Positions 34,987-43,711 of a DNA stretch of 64,000 bases are shown in pieces. A model generated the notes under the pieces. The model worked only from the letters and a program-made list of their open reading frames with translations, made no database searches and was not told the DNA's origin. Every line of letters begins with the position of its first letter. Positions within the stretch are counted from its first letter, which is position 1. A program made the translations under genes and the position numbers. The stretch comes from Asticcacaulis sp. UBA2476 (GTDB lineage: Bacteria > Pseudomonadota > Alphaproteobacteria > Caulobacterales > Caulobacteraceae). The stretch is from positions 8,232-72,231 of the forward strand of contig DDPE01000039.1 of assembly GCA_002342035.1 (NCBI GenBank), read 5' to 3'.

Positions 34987-35256
34987 ATGGCTAATAATCC
35001 CGGCGCCAAGAAGGCGATCCGCAAGATCGCCCGCCGCACTGAAGTTAACAAAGCGCGTCGTTCGCGCGTGCGTACCTTCGTTCGTAAGTTCGAAGAAGCC
35101 CTGAGTGCGGGCGACGTGGCTGTGGCCAAGACCGCTTTTGTCGAAGCGCAATCTGAGCTGATGCGTGCGGTGTCTAAGGGCGTGGTTCATAAGAACACCG
35201 GCGCCCGCAAGGTGTCGCGTCTGGCGGCAGCCCTGAAGAAGCTGGCGGTTGCCTAA
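34987..35256 (+). CDS. rpsT: 30S ribosomal protein S20
   Basis: Primary 16S rRNA-binding protein, 89 residues, Lys/Arg/Ala-rich helical bundle. Typical start MANNPGAKKAIRKIARR and C-terminal TGARKVSRLAAALKKL. It precedes dnaA, an arrangement known from Caulobacterales. A terminator follows, separating it from the dnaA leader. Confidence 0.97.
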   Translation: MANNPGAKKAIRKIARRTEVNKARRSRVRTFVRKFEEALSAGDVAVAKTAFVEAQSELMRAVSKGVVHKNTGARKVSRLAAALKKLAVA

Positions 35257-35322
35257 CTAAAGATCTGCCGGTGCGGGGTTTATCCCTGATGCGGGCGGTC
35301 ACTGCTGATTAAGCCTTTCCAG

Positions 35323-35354
35323 AAGGGCCCGACCGCTTATGCACGGGCCCTTTT
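35323..35354 (+). terminator. rpsT intrinsic terminator
   Basis: AAGGGCCCG and CGGGCCCTT form a perfect 9-bp stem, 12-base loop, followed by TTTTG, 67 bases after the rpsT stop. Confidence 0.85.
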
Positions 35355-36004
35355 GTTATGGCTGATGGGTGTCATTTCAACGCTATTGTGATCTCAGTTT
35401 TTCACTTTGTGAGGTGTCGTTAAACCTTCCGAAGACGGTAAACTGCGTGCGTAAAAACCACTCGGAAAGGCCGAAAAATAAATCGTAAAAGATTTATTAA
35501 ATTCTCTTTGCGAGCGAATAGGTTACCGGAGTCAACAGAAAATTCCGCACCGCCATGCAAATAGATTCGTTGACCGAGGCGCTGGCTTGATTAAGTTGTA
35601 GGTCTCTTCACCCTTTCCATCCCAACACGGATGAATTGGACACTGCGTGAGCTATGCTCACACGGTGGGGGAGAACCTGTCTCTGGTGTACGGGGCGTTT
35701 GCGGTTTTCAGGTCAATATCTGTGGCGCAAACTCACAAAGCCTTGAACCCGAAACCGGAGGCCTTGCGAACCTTTAATCTCTGCGGCGGGAGGCAAACGG
35801 CCCGACCGGTGCGAAGGTTCGTGTAATCGGGGACTGGCTCTAAGATGACCGGCATGAGACGCCTTAAGGATTGGGGGCGTCTTAAGATAGGTTGAGCCGG
35901 AAAATGTTTGTGCGGACGGCGGGTCCGGGTATGTGGCGTGACTTGAATTCAGGGTGGTAGAGTTGAGTGTTGGTTTGGGGAATATTGATCGGGGCGATAA
36001 TAAA
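35355..36004 (+). promoter_or_regulatory. dnaA: Long dnaA upstream/leader region with paired GANTC sites
   Basis: About 650 bases without a convincing gene. An AT-rich stretch (35460-35515) is followed by two GANTC sequences, GAGTC at 35529 and GATTC at 35564, the CcrM methylation sequence. A GTGAGC-TAT-GCTCAC hairpin lies at 35647-35661. In Caulobacter crescentus, CcrM methylation of the dnaA promoter is reported to increase transcription; that the same happens here is inference. No TTATNCACA DnaA box was found, so there is no evidence that this gap is the replication origin. Confidence 0.5.
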
Positions 36005-37534
36005 ATGCCAGGTTTAAACAACTGGTCGCCGATCCTGCCTGAAACGGTATGGTCCAAAGTGGCGTCGGCGCTTCGCCAGGAATTGGGCGACGGGCCTTAT
36101 AATTCTTACGTAGCGCCCTCAGCGCTGAAGGTCACTATCGACGGTGATCCGGTTCTGGTGACGCCGACCGTGTATGCGCGTGACTGGTTTCAGCGTAACG
36201 CCCTGCGTCGTATTCATGAGTTATGGGCGCAGTTTGATCCGGAGGGCCGGGTGCTTGATCTGCAATCGCGCATTGATTTCGACACCTGCGAGCGTCAGCG
36301 TCAGGCCCAGAAGGCTTTGTCGGAAACCTTAGACGTTGCGAAATCGGCAAGCCGTTCAGAGTCTGATATGCCACTGTCGTCGGTGAAAACCAACGATGCG
36401 GCGATCGTCGCCGATACCGGTGTCGCAAAGCCAGTTGAGCTGTCAGGTCTTGAAGCTGCCCAGGCTCAGGCCAGAGCTGATCTCAACCGCATTGCCGGTT
36501 TACAGGACCGGCTGACCTTTGAAACCTTTGTCGCCGGCCGGGGCAATGAGTTCGCCTATACCATGTCGCGTCAAGTCGCCGGCTGGGGCGATGGCCATTT
36601 TAATCCGGTGTTTTTTCATGGCCCCTATGGTTACGGCAAGACCCACCTTCTGAACGCGATCGCCTGGGAAGCCAAGGTGCGCCGCCCGGACGCTAAGATC
36701 GTCTATCTGACGGCGGAAAAATTCACCAATACCTTCGTCAAGGCGGTGATGGATCGCTCGCAGAGCGTCTTCAAGGAAGAAATCCGCAGTGCCGACCTGT
36801 TGCTGATCGACGATGTACATTTCATTGGGGGCAAGACCTCTTCGCAGGAAGAACTGTTCCATACCCTGACGGCGCTGATCGAAAAGAACCGCCGTGTCGT
36901 GTTTACCGCCGATCGTCCGCCCACCCAGCTTACGGAAATCGAGGCGCGGCTAAGATCACACTTGTCATCCGGTCTCGTCTGTGCTTTGGACGTGGCCGAT
37001 CAGGCCTTGAGAATAGGCATCATCGAGCGCAAGCTCGAACAACTGTCGCGTCGTCTGGGATTGTCCCGGATGCCGCATGTCGACGTATTACAATTTATAG
37101 CAGACAGCGTACCCGGTTCCATTCGTGAACTCGAAGGGGCGGTGAATACGCTTGCCGCTTCGGCAGGTGCGCGTCTGGGGAGTTTGACTTTGGACGAAGC
37201 TATGGCCCTGTTGCAACCGAACCTTAAGGTTTCCGTTGAGCGCCGTGTAACTGTTGATGAGATTCAAAAACTGACGGCTGATCATTTCAGCCTGAAACAA
37301 GCCGACCTGTTGTCGGAGCGCCGCACCCGTAGCGTCGCGCGTCCGCGTCAGGTGGCCATGTGGCTGTGCAAGCAGCACACCACCCGCTCCTATCCGGATA
37401 TCGGGCGCCGCTTTGGTGGCCGGGATCATACTACCGTGCTTCATGCGGTCAAAAAGATTGAGGAGCTGCTGCAATCGGACGAACAGATCGCCCGTGATGT
37501 TGAGGCCCTGACCCGTAAGTTGCGCAGCAACTAA
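36005..37534 (+). CDS. dnaA: Chromosomal replication initiator DnaA
   Basis: AAA+ initiator that opens the origin and loads helicase. 509 residues. Domain I (1-90) includes VWSKVASALRQELGD; domain II is short; domain III has Walker A GPYGYGKT (206-213), Walker B LLLIDD (265-270) and sensor regions; domain IV has the signature RPRQVAMWLCK and GGRDHTTVLHA for DnaA-box binding. The frame is open from GTG 35954, but ATG 36005 gives a domain I start matching related proteins. Walker A differs from the common GGTGLGKT but keeps GxxGxGKT. Confidence 0.96.
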   Translation: MPGLNNWSPILPETVWSKVASALRQELGDGPYNSYVAPSALKVTIDGDPVLVTPTVYARDWFQRNALRRIHELWAQFDPEGRVLDLQSRIDFDTCERQRQAQKALSETLDVAKSASRSESDMPLSSVKTNDAAIVADTGVAKPVELSGLEAAQAQARADLNRIAGLQDRLTFETFVAGRGNEFAYTMSRQVAGWGDGHFNPVFFHGPYGYGKTHLLNAIAWEAKVRRPDAKIVYLTAEKFTNTFVKAVMDRSQSVFKEEIRSADLLLIDDVHFIGGKTSSQEELFHTLTALIEKNRRVVFTADRPPTQLTEIEARLRSHLSSGLVCALDVADQALRIGIIERKLEQLSRRLGLSRMPHVDVLQFIADSVPGSIRELEGAVNTLAASAGARLGSLTLDEAMALLQPNLKVSVERRVTVDEIQKLTADHFSLKQADLLSERRTRSVARPRQVAMWLCKQHTTRSYPDIGRRFGGRDHTTVLHAVKKIEELLQSDEQIARDVEALTRKLRSN

Positions 37535-37565
37535 TCCGGCTAAAACACAGATTAAAGTTACGGGG

Positions 37566-37596
37566 TGCGGGGTCTTATGACCCCGCATCTTTTTTT
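37566..37596 (+). terminator. dnaA intrinsic terminator
   Basis: TGCGGGGTC-TTAT-GACCCCGCA followed by TCTTTTTTT, 31 bases after the dnaA stop. Confidence 0.9.
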
Positions 37597-37616
37597 ACGT
37601 AAACGATTAAAAGATA

Positions 37617-37633
37617 TGGGGTCTCAGACCCCA
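37617..37633 (+). repeat. Short palindrome TGGGGTC-TCA-GACCCCA
   Basis: Same palindrome as at 8884-8900 apart from one loop base, here in the dnaA-dnaN gap. Confidence 0.7.
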
Positions 37634-37724
37634 AACCCCATTTACAGGGCGTGGTTTGCACACTAATCTCCGCCCTCCTTGTTAAGCCGGTAACAGACCG
37701 GCAGGGTAATTTTGGGACGTCAAG

Positions 37725-38846
37725 ATGCAATTGATCATCGAGCGGGGCGCGCTTTTAAAGGCTTTGGGTCACGTACAAAACGTGGTGGAACGCCGCAATA
37801 CGATCCCCATTCTGTCCAATGTGCTGTTGTCTGCCGAAGGCTCTCAGGTGTCGTTTTCAGCGACCGACCTTGACATGGAAATTGTCGATGTCGCCGAAGC
37901 CATTGTCTCCATTCCGGGGCAGATTACCGCCCCTGCACACACCCTTTATGAAATCGTGCGCAAACTACCGGAAGGCGCTGATGTCGAACTGAAGTTCGCG
38001 TCCGGCGAAGACCCGCGCCTGACCGTGTCGGCGGGCCGTTCGCGCTTTGCCCTGCCCGTGCTGCCCGCCGGCGATTTTCCGGTCATGTCCGGTGACCACG
38101 AAGGGGTGACCTTTCAGGTCTTAAAAGAAGACCTTAAGCGCCTGATAGATAAGACCCGCTTTGCGGTCAGCACAGAAGAAACCCGCTATTATCTCAATGG
38201 CCTTTATCTGCATACCCTGACCGAAGAGGGCTCCGGCTATCTGCGCGCGGTCGCCACTGACGGTCACCGTCTGGCGCTGGCGGAAATGCCCGCCCCGGAT
38301 GGCTCCATGGGTGGCCCCGGCGTGATCGTACCCCGCAAGACGATCGATCAGGCCCGCCGTCTGCTGGATGATGGTTCCGGCTCGGTCGAAGTGACCGTCA
38401 GCCCGGCCAAGATCCGTTTCAATTTCGGTCAGGCGGCCTTGACGTCCAAGATCATCGACGGCTCCTTCCCCGACTATGGCCGCGTGATCCCCAAGAACAA
38501 CGAAAAGATCATGCGCGTCGATTCCGGCGTCCTGTCCAAGGCTGTTGACCGGGTATCGACGATTTCCGCCGAAAAAAGCCGCTCGGTGAAACTGGCGATT
38601 GAGCCGGGTCGCCTGACCCTGACTGTGCGCAATATCGAGGCCGGTCAGGCTGTCGAAGAGGCCGAAATTGACTATGACAATGATGCTATCGAAATCGGCT
38701 TTAATGCCCGCTATATCCTTGATGTCATGGGCCAAATAACCGGAGATGTGGTTGAATTGCGCCTGAATGATGCGTCATCACCGACTCTGGTTATCGACCC
38801 GGCTGATCAGGGCGTGCAGTATGTTTTGATGCCATTGCGCGTATGA
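37725..38846 (+). CDS. dnaN: DNA polymerase III sliding clamp (beta subunit)
   Basis: Ring clamp tethering the replicative polymerase. 373 residues, three repeated clamp domains; NTIPILSNVLL in domain 1, RYYLNGLYLH in domain 2 and the C-terminal YVLMPLRV in domain 3, which forms the peptide-binding pocket. Standard length. It lies 190 bases after dnaA behind a terminator, so it probably has its own promoter. Confidence 0.97.
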   Translation: MQLIIERGALLKALGHVQNVVERRNTIPILSNVLLSAEGSQVSFSATDLDMEIVDVAEAIVSIPGQITAPAHTLYEIVRKLPEGADVELKFASGEDPRLTVSAGRSRFALPVLPAGDFPVMSGDHEGVTFQVLKEDLKRLIDKTRFAVSTEETRYYLNGLYLHTLTEEGSGYLRAVATDGHRLALAEMPAPDGSMGGPGVIVPRKTIDQARRLLDDGSGSVEVTVSPAKIRFNFGQAALTSKIIDGSFPDYGRVIPKNNEKIMRVDSGVLSKAVDRVSTISAEKSRSVKLAIEPGRLTLTVRNIEAGQAVEEAEIDYDNDAIEIGFNARYILDVMGQITGDVVELRLNDASSPTLVIDPADQGVQYVLMPLRV

Positions 38847-38853
38847 TCCTATT

Positions 38854-38996
38854 CCTCCTCCCTACGCTTGCGTGGGGAGGTGCCGAGCCTGTCGAGGCGG
38901 AGGGGTCTCTTAGTGATCGGTGCCCCCCCCCTCCGTCTGATCGCTTCGCGCTCAGCCACCTCCCCATCTACGCCGAAAGGCTTGATAGGGAGGAGA
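38854..38996. repeat. Inverted pair of two-hairpin palindromic repeats, copies 6 and 7
   Basis: A plus-oriented copy (38854-38906, CCTCCC-TACGCTTGCG-GGGAGG) is followed by a minus-oriented copy (about 38925-38996). The latter matches the copy at 3832-3896 over most of its length. Its end GGGAGGAG (38988-38995) lies 8 bases before the recF GTG. Confidence 0.85.
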
Positions 38997-39003
38997 TTAT
39001 ATC

Positions 39004-40104
39004 GTGAAAACCTATATCCATCGCCTGTCCCTGACCGATTTCCGATCCTATACGTCGCTGGATTTTGATCTGGCGGGACGCAGTGCCTATCTGTTTGGGC
39101 CGAATGGCGCGGGCAAGACCAATCTGCTGGAGGCCATCAGTGTTCTAAGCCCGGGCCGGGGCTTGCGCGGGGCCGCACTTGCTGATCTGGGCCGTAAGAA
39201 CCCGGACGAGGCTAAGGGCCGTCCGTGGGGTGTGGCCGCAAAGCTGATCAGCGAAGATGATGACATCAGTATTGGCACCGGCTCAGACCCGCGCGACCTC
39301 AATAAGCGCGGCGTGCGGCTGGATGGCCAAAGCGTCTCTGCGGCGCGCCTGCTGGATCACTTGCGGCTGGTGTGGCTGACGCCCGCGCAGGATCGTATCT
39401 TTCTTGAGGCCCGCGCCGAGCGGTTGCGGTTCTTTGACCGGCTGGTCTTTGCCGATGAGCCGGCCCATGCCAGTGTCGTCAATGCCTATGAGAAAGCCTT
39501 GCGGGAACGCCTGAAACTGCTGGTGCACGGCCCCGCCGACGACGGCTGGTTGAGTGTGCTGGAGCAACGTCTGGCCGAATCCGGCGCGCGCATGATCGCG
39601 TCGCGTGGGCGGGCATTGACCGCCCTGCAAGCTGAGATCGAAGACCATCACGGCGCCTTCCCCAAGGCTGATCTGGCCCTGCTGGGGGCCGATAATCCGG
39701 ATGATCTTTTGGGCGGTTATCGCCGGGCCCGCGCCAGAGATGCCGCTGCCGGACGCTCGCTGTTCGGGCCGCACCGCATGGATCTCAGCGTCTTTCATCG
39801 TGACAAAAATCGCACGGCGTCGGACTGCTCGACCGGTGAACAAAAGGCGCTGGTGCTCAACATGATTTTGGCCCAAGGCTCGCGTCTGTCGCGCCGGTCT
39901 GACCTGCCCAATCCGGTGTTGCTGCTGGACGAAGTTGCCGCCCACCTCGACCCCGTCCGCAGGGCGGCTTTGTTTGACGAAACCACCCATTTAAGGCTAC
40001 AAACGCTGTTTACGGGAACGGATCAAAATCTGTTTGATGCCCTGAAAGGGCGCGCCCTCGGTGTCCGCGTCGAAGCGGGCCAACTCACGGAATTTGTTGA
40101 CTAA
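39004..40104 (+). CDS. recF: DNA replication and repair protein RecF
   Basis: SMC-like ATPase that helps load RecA at gaps. 366 residues. Walker A FGPNGAGKTN (31-40), signature region DCSTGEQKALVLNM, Walker B PVLLLDEVAAHLD. GTG start at 39004, with GGGAGGAG 8 bases upstream supplied by the palindromic repeat; no ATG near gives the canonical IHRLSLTDFRSY start. gyrB follows 14 bases downstream. Confidence 0.95.
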   Translation: MKTYIHRLSLTDFRSYTSLDFDLAGRSAYLFGPNGAGKTNLLEAISVLSPGRGLRGAALADLGRKNPDEAKGRPWGVAAKLISEDDDISIGTGSDPRDLNKRGVRLDGQSVSAARLLDHLRLVWLTPAQDRIFLEARAERLRFFDRLVFADEPAHASVVNAYEKALRERLKLLVHGPADDGWLSVLEQRLAESGARMIASRGRALTALQAEIEDHHGAFPKADLALLGADNPDDLLGGYRRARARDAAAGRSLFGPHRMDLSVFHRDKNRTASDCSTGEQKALVLNMILAQGSRLSRRSDLPNPVLLLDEVAAHLDPVRRAALFDETTHLRLQTLFTGTDQNLFDALKGRALGVRVEAGQLTEFVD

Positions 40105-40118
40105 AGTTTGGAAAAATT

Positions 40119-42560
40119 ATGAGCGACGAACCTATCGACCCTACCCTCGCCGAAGGTGAAGAGCCGGTGGCCGCGGAATACGGTGCTGATTCGATTAAGG
40201 TGCTCAAGGGGCTGGACGCCGTGCGTAAGCGTCCGGGCATGTATATCGGCGATACGGACGATGGTTCGGGCCTGCACCACATGGTCTACGAAGTGGTCGA
40301 TAACGCGATTGATGAGGCCCTGGCGGGCCATGCCACGCGCGTCGAAGTGATCCTGAATGCCGATGGGTCGTGTACGGTCACTGACGATGGCCGTGGTGTG
40401 CCGGTTGACATCCACGAAGGCGAAGGCGTGTCGGCGGCTGAGGTCATCATGACCGAACTGCACGCCGGCGGTAAGTTCGACCAGAACTCCTATAAGGTTT
40501 CCGGCGGTCTGCACGGCGTGGGCGTGTCGGTGGTGAACGCCCTGTCGGATTATCTGGATCTGACCATCTATCGTCAGGGCAAGAAGCACGAAGTGCGCTT
40601 TGAACGCGGTGTGACCGTCAGCCCGCTGAAAGTCACCGGTGAAGCGCCCCTGCGTGACAACGGCAAGGACTATACCGGCACCGAAGTGACATTTTTCCCG
40701 TCGCTGACGACCTTTGCCTTTATCGAATTTGACCGCAAAACCCTTGAGCATCGTCTGCGCGAACTGGCGTTCTTGAACTCCGGTGTTCATATCCGCTTTG
40801 CCGACCTGCGCGAAGCTGAACCCTACGACATCATCCTGCATTATGACGGCGGTATCGTCGAATTCGTCAGGCACCTTGATAAGGCCAAGTCGCCGATCAT
40901 CAAGGCCCCGGTGTCGGTGCGCGGCAAGCGTGACAAGGTCGAGCTGGATCTGGCGCTGCAATGGAACGACAGCTACCACGAAACCATGCTGTGCTTCACC
41001 AACAACATCCCTCAGCGCGATGGCGGCACCCATTTGGCGGCCTTCCGTGGGGCGCTGACGCGGGTGATGACAGCCTATATGGAATCGTCAGGTGCGGCCA
41101 AAAAGGAAAAGATCACCGTCACCGGTGAAGATGCCCGCGAAGGCCTGACCTGCGTTCTGTCGGTCAAGGTGCCTGATCCCAAGTTCTCGTCGCAAACCAA
41201 GGACAAGCTGGTCTCATCCGAAGTGCGTCCGGCGGTTGAAGGGCTGGTCTATGATAAGCTGACCCAGTGGTTTGAAGAAAACCCGGTCGAGGCCAAGCAG
41301 ATCGTCTCCAAGATCATCGAAGCTGCCTCAGCGCGTGAAGCGGCGCGTAAAGCCCGCGACCTGACCCGCCGTAAATCGGCGCTCGATATTTCGTCCCTTC
41401 CGGGTAAGCTGGCTGACTGTCAGGAACGCGATCCGGCCAAGTCTGAAATCTTCATCGTCGAAGGTGACTCCGCTGGTGGGTCGGCCAAGCAGGCTAGGAA
41501 CCGCGAAAATCAGGCCATCCTGCCCCTGCGCGGTAAGGTCTTGAACGTCGAGCGCGCGCGCTTCGATAAGATGCTGTCGTCCGAGCAGATCGGCACGTTG
41601 ATTGTGGCCCTGGGGGCGGGTATTGGCCGCGACGATTTCAATATCGAAAAGCTGCGTTACCACAAGATCATCATCATGACCGATGCTGACGTCGATGGCG
41701 CGCACATTCGGACTCTGCTGCTGACCTTCTTCTACCGTCAGATGCCCGAGGTTATCCGTAACGGTTATCTTTATATCGCCCAGCCACCGCTCTATAAGGT
41801 CGCCAAGGGTAAGTCGTCACGCTATCTCAAGGACGACAGCGAACTGGACGCCTTCCTGATCGAAGAAGGTGTGCAGGACGCGACCATGGAACTGCGTAAT
41901 GGTGAGCGCGTCATGGGCCTTGACCTCGAAGAACAGGTGCGCACTGCTAAGTCCTTTAAGCAGAGCGTTGATCGTCTGTCGTCGCGGGCGCCAGCCTTTG
42001 CCATCGAACAGGCCGCCTTGTCGGGCCTGTTTGGGGCCAACCCGGATATGGCGCAGGCCGCAATCCGCCTTGATCGCCGCAACGAAGACGGTGATGGTCC
42101 GTGGTCAGTCGTGATCGGCGAAGGGGGCGGTTATGTCTTTTCGCGTATCCGGCGTGGTGTGACGGAGCGGGTCGTGCTGGACGAGGCTATGATGCACTCA
42201 GCCGATGCGCGCCGCCTGTCTGAGCGGGCCGATGCGATTGGCGACCTCTATACTGAGGCGTCTATTTTCCGCCGTAAGGATAAGGTTACCGACATTCGCG
42301 GGCCGCTTGATCTGGTGGCGGCGGTGCTGGATGCGGGCCGTAAGGGCCTGTCGATCCAGCGCTATAAAGGCCTTGGGGAAATGAATGCCGAGCAGTTGTG
42401 GGAAACCACGCTCGACAAAGACGTGCGCACATTGCTTCGGGTCGATGCCGAAAACCCTGATCTGGCCGATGATATGTTCAGCCGCCTGATGGGTGATCTG
42501 GTCGAACCGCGCCGCGAGTTCATTCAGGAAAATGCCCTCGACGCCGAGGTGGATGCGTAG
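40119..42560 (+). CDS. gyrB: DNA gyrase subunit B
   Basis: ATPase subunit of gyrase, which adds negative supercoils. 813 residues. GHKL ATPase has VVDNAIDEAL, DDGRGVPVDIHEGE and GGLHGVGVSVVNALS; the TOPRIM domain has EGDSAGGSAKQ and DADVDGAHIRTLLLTFFYR; the C-terminus has the RYKGLGEMN motif and an ordinary tail. No intein. Directly after recF, the classical order. Stop followed by a palindrome and a terminator. Confidence 0.97.
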   Translation: MSDEPIDPTLAEGEEPVAAEYGADSIKVLKGLDAVRKRPGMYIGDTDDGSGLHHMVYEVVDNAIDEALAGHATRVEVILNADGSCTVTDDGRGVPVDIHEGEGVSAAEVIMTELHAGGKFDQNSYKVSGGLHGVGVSVVNALSDYLDLTIYRQGKKHEVRFERGVTVSPLKVTGEAPLRDNGKDYTGTEVTFFPSLTTFAFIEFDRKTLEHRLRELAFLNSGVHIRFADLREAEPYDIILHYDGGIVEFVRHLDKAKSPIIKAPVSVRGKRDKVELDLALQWNDSYHETMLCFTNNIPQRDGGTHLAAFRGALTRVMTAYMESSGAAKKEKITVTGEDAREGLTCVLSVKVPDPKFSSQTKDKLVSSEVRPAVEGLVYDKLTQWFEENPVEAKQIVSKIIEAASAREAARKARDLTRRKSALDISSLPGKLADCQERDPAKSEIFIVEGDSAGGSAKQARNRENQAILPLRGKVLNVERARFDKMLSSEQIGTLIVALGAGIGRDDFNIEKLRYHKIIIMTDADVDGAHIRTLLLTFFYRQMPEVIRNGYLYIAQPPLYKVAKGKSSRYLKDDSELDAFLIEEGVQDATMELRNGERVMGLDLEEQVRTAKSFKQSVDRLSSRAPAFAIEQAALSGLFGANPDMAQAAIRLDRRNEDGDGPWSVVIGEGGGYVFSRIRRGVTERVVLDEAMMHSADARRLSERADAIGDLYTEASIFRRKDKVTDIRGPLDLVAAVLDAGRKGLSIQRYKGLGEMNAEQLWETTLDKDVRTLLRVDAENPDLADDMFSRLMGDLVEPRREFIQENALDAEVDA

Positions 42561-42577
42561 CAGGGGCACGGCCCCTG
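42561..42577 (+). repeat. Palindrome abutting the gyrB stop codon
   Basis: CAGGGGC-ACG-GCCCCTG begins on the base after the TAG stop of gyrB. Confidence 0.65.
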
Positions 42578-42595
42578 CACCCGGAACATTAATTT

Positions 42596-42631
42596 AAAAG
42601 TCTCCGTCGGTGCAACCCACGGAGACTTTTT
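42596..42631. terminator. gyrB intrinsic terminator
   Basis: AAAAGTCTCCGT and ACGGAGACTTTT with an 11-base loop and T-run. The stem matches that of the hairpin after lpd at 43618-43653. Confidence 0.9.
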
Positions 42632-42645
42632 CCATTCTTGAACCA

Positions 42646-42696
42646 CTCAAAAGTACACTGAGCCGAGGCGCGCAGCCGCAGCGAGGGACTTTTGAG
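42646..42696. repeat. CTCAAAAGT/ACTTTTGAG inverted repeat
   Basis: Perfect 9-bp outer arms around a GC-rich core, just past the 3' end of the secreted-protein gene on the minus strand. It resembles the elements near the ends of lpd and mdh. Confidence 0.65.
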
Positions 42697-42704
42697 GGAG
42701 GTTT

Positions 42705-43553
42705 CTAATCCGTAATGCCTTCGGCCACCTTAATCATGGCAATGTAGCTTTTGAACTGCTCGTCCGTGCCGCACGCTGCGGCCCCGAGCGTAACGATGGG
42801 AATATTCTTGACCGAACCGTCCTTGAGGTTTTTTAGGGTCCAGCCTTCGGCATCGTTGGGGGCAAAGTCCCAGAGGGTACGGATCACCACCGGCAATTCG
42901 TTCGGGCGGTAGTGCTTTAATCCTACGGCTTGTCTGACCGCATAAACACAGTGTGTGGCCGTGATATAGACCGATAGCGGCACCACCCGCAGGGTTGTCG
43001 TGGTGGTGGCCGTGACCGGGCCGAGATCATAGCCGCCTGAACGCGCAGGTCCGGCTCCAAGACGTGACAACATCTGCGAGCCTGTCATCCTGACCTTGGT
43101 GTCGCGCCCAAGGGTGAGCCAGTAATCGGCCATGACCAACTTTTGAAAGGCATCGACCAGAGCCACATCATCATCGGTGGCCTTGACGATTTTGCGCCAC
43201 TTTTCCTGAGTCAGTTTGGCATTGGGATGTTGTTTAAGCTGCTCAGCCACCAGCGGCCTGACCCGCGCTTCCAAAGCCCGCAAGGCGGCAAGGTCGTTAT
43301 CCTCAAACCCATAGGCCGGTTTGCGTCCGGCATAAAGTGCCAGTCCAAAGTGCAGGGCCTGTTTGGTTTCGTCGGTCTTTTCACCCTCAGTTATGGCCTG
43401 ATCATAAAGCTCCGACATTGGCCGTGTCAGGGCGGTCTCAATATAGGGCGCGGCTCTGGAAATCACCTCGGCTTTAAGCCCAGTTGCCTCGTCGGCCAGA
43501 GCGGTATTGGCGCACGCCCACAGGCTTGCAAATATCAGAATAAATCGTTTCAT
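42705..43553 (-). CDS. Secreted protein of unknown function, distant member of a local three-gene family
   Basis: 282 residues. Cleavable signal peptide (about 1-20, ending ANTALADE). No known domain recognised. It shares a thin motif series with the pair at 45845-47555: TALTRPMSELYDQA, FGLALYAGRKPA, YWLTLGR, a first cysteine in THCVYA and a second in AACGTDEQFKSY. The two conserved cysteines could form a disulphide in the periplasm. The ATG at 43553 has a G-run seven bases upstream. Isolated between the gyrB and lpd terminators. Confidence 0.7.
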   Translation of the reverse strand: MKRFILIFASLWACANTALADEATGLKAEVISRAAPYIETALTRPMSELYDQAITEGEKTDETKQALHFGLALYAGRKPAYGFEDNDLAALRALEARVRPLVAEQLKQHPNAKLTQEKWRKIVKATDDDVALVDAFQKLVMADYWLTLGRDTKVRMTGSQMLSRLGAGPARSGGYDLGPVTATTTTTLRVVPLSVYITATHCVYAVRQAVGLKHYRPNELPVVIRTLWDFAPNDAEGWTLKNLKDGSVKNIPIVTLGAAACGTDEQFKSYIAMIKVAEGITD

Positions 43554-43617
43554 AATCCCCCCCGAACCACATGTAATCATTCACATAATCGATGAATGTT
43601 TACATCTTTATGACAAG

Positions 43618-43653
43618 AAAAAAGTCTCCGCAAGCTAACCTGCGGAGACTTTT
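43618..43653 (-). terminator. lpd: lpd intrinsic terminator
   Basis: On the minus strand AAAAGTCTCCGCA pairs with TGCGGAGACTTTT followed by more T residues, after the lpd stop. Confidence 0.85.
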
Positions 43654-43664
43654 AACGTCTTAAA

Positions 43665-43711
43665 CCCAAGAAAATGTATTTGGCGTTTTGCGCCAAAACT
43701 TTTCTTTGAGA
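43665..43711. repeat. Hairpin element at the lpd 3' end
   Basis: AAGAAAATGTATTTGGCG, short loop, CGCCAAAACTTTTCTT. It shares AAAATGTATTTG...CAAAACTTTT with the element after mdh at 61769-61809. Confidence 0.7.

Noticed and set aside
35337..35345. DnaA box-like TTATGCACG upstream of dnaA
   Set aside because: It lies in the loop of the rpsT terminator, differs from TTATNCACA at one base, and has no companion boxes nearby.
35954..36004. 17-residue N-terminal extension of DnaA from GTG 35954
   Set aside because: No supporting Shine-Dalgarno sequence and the domain I start matches related proteins better from ATG 36005.
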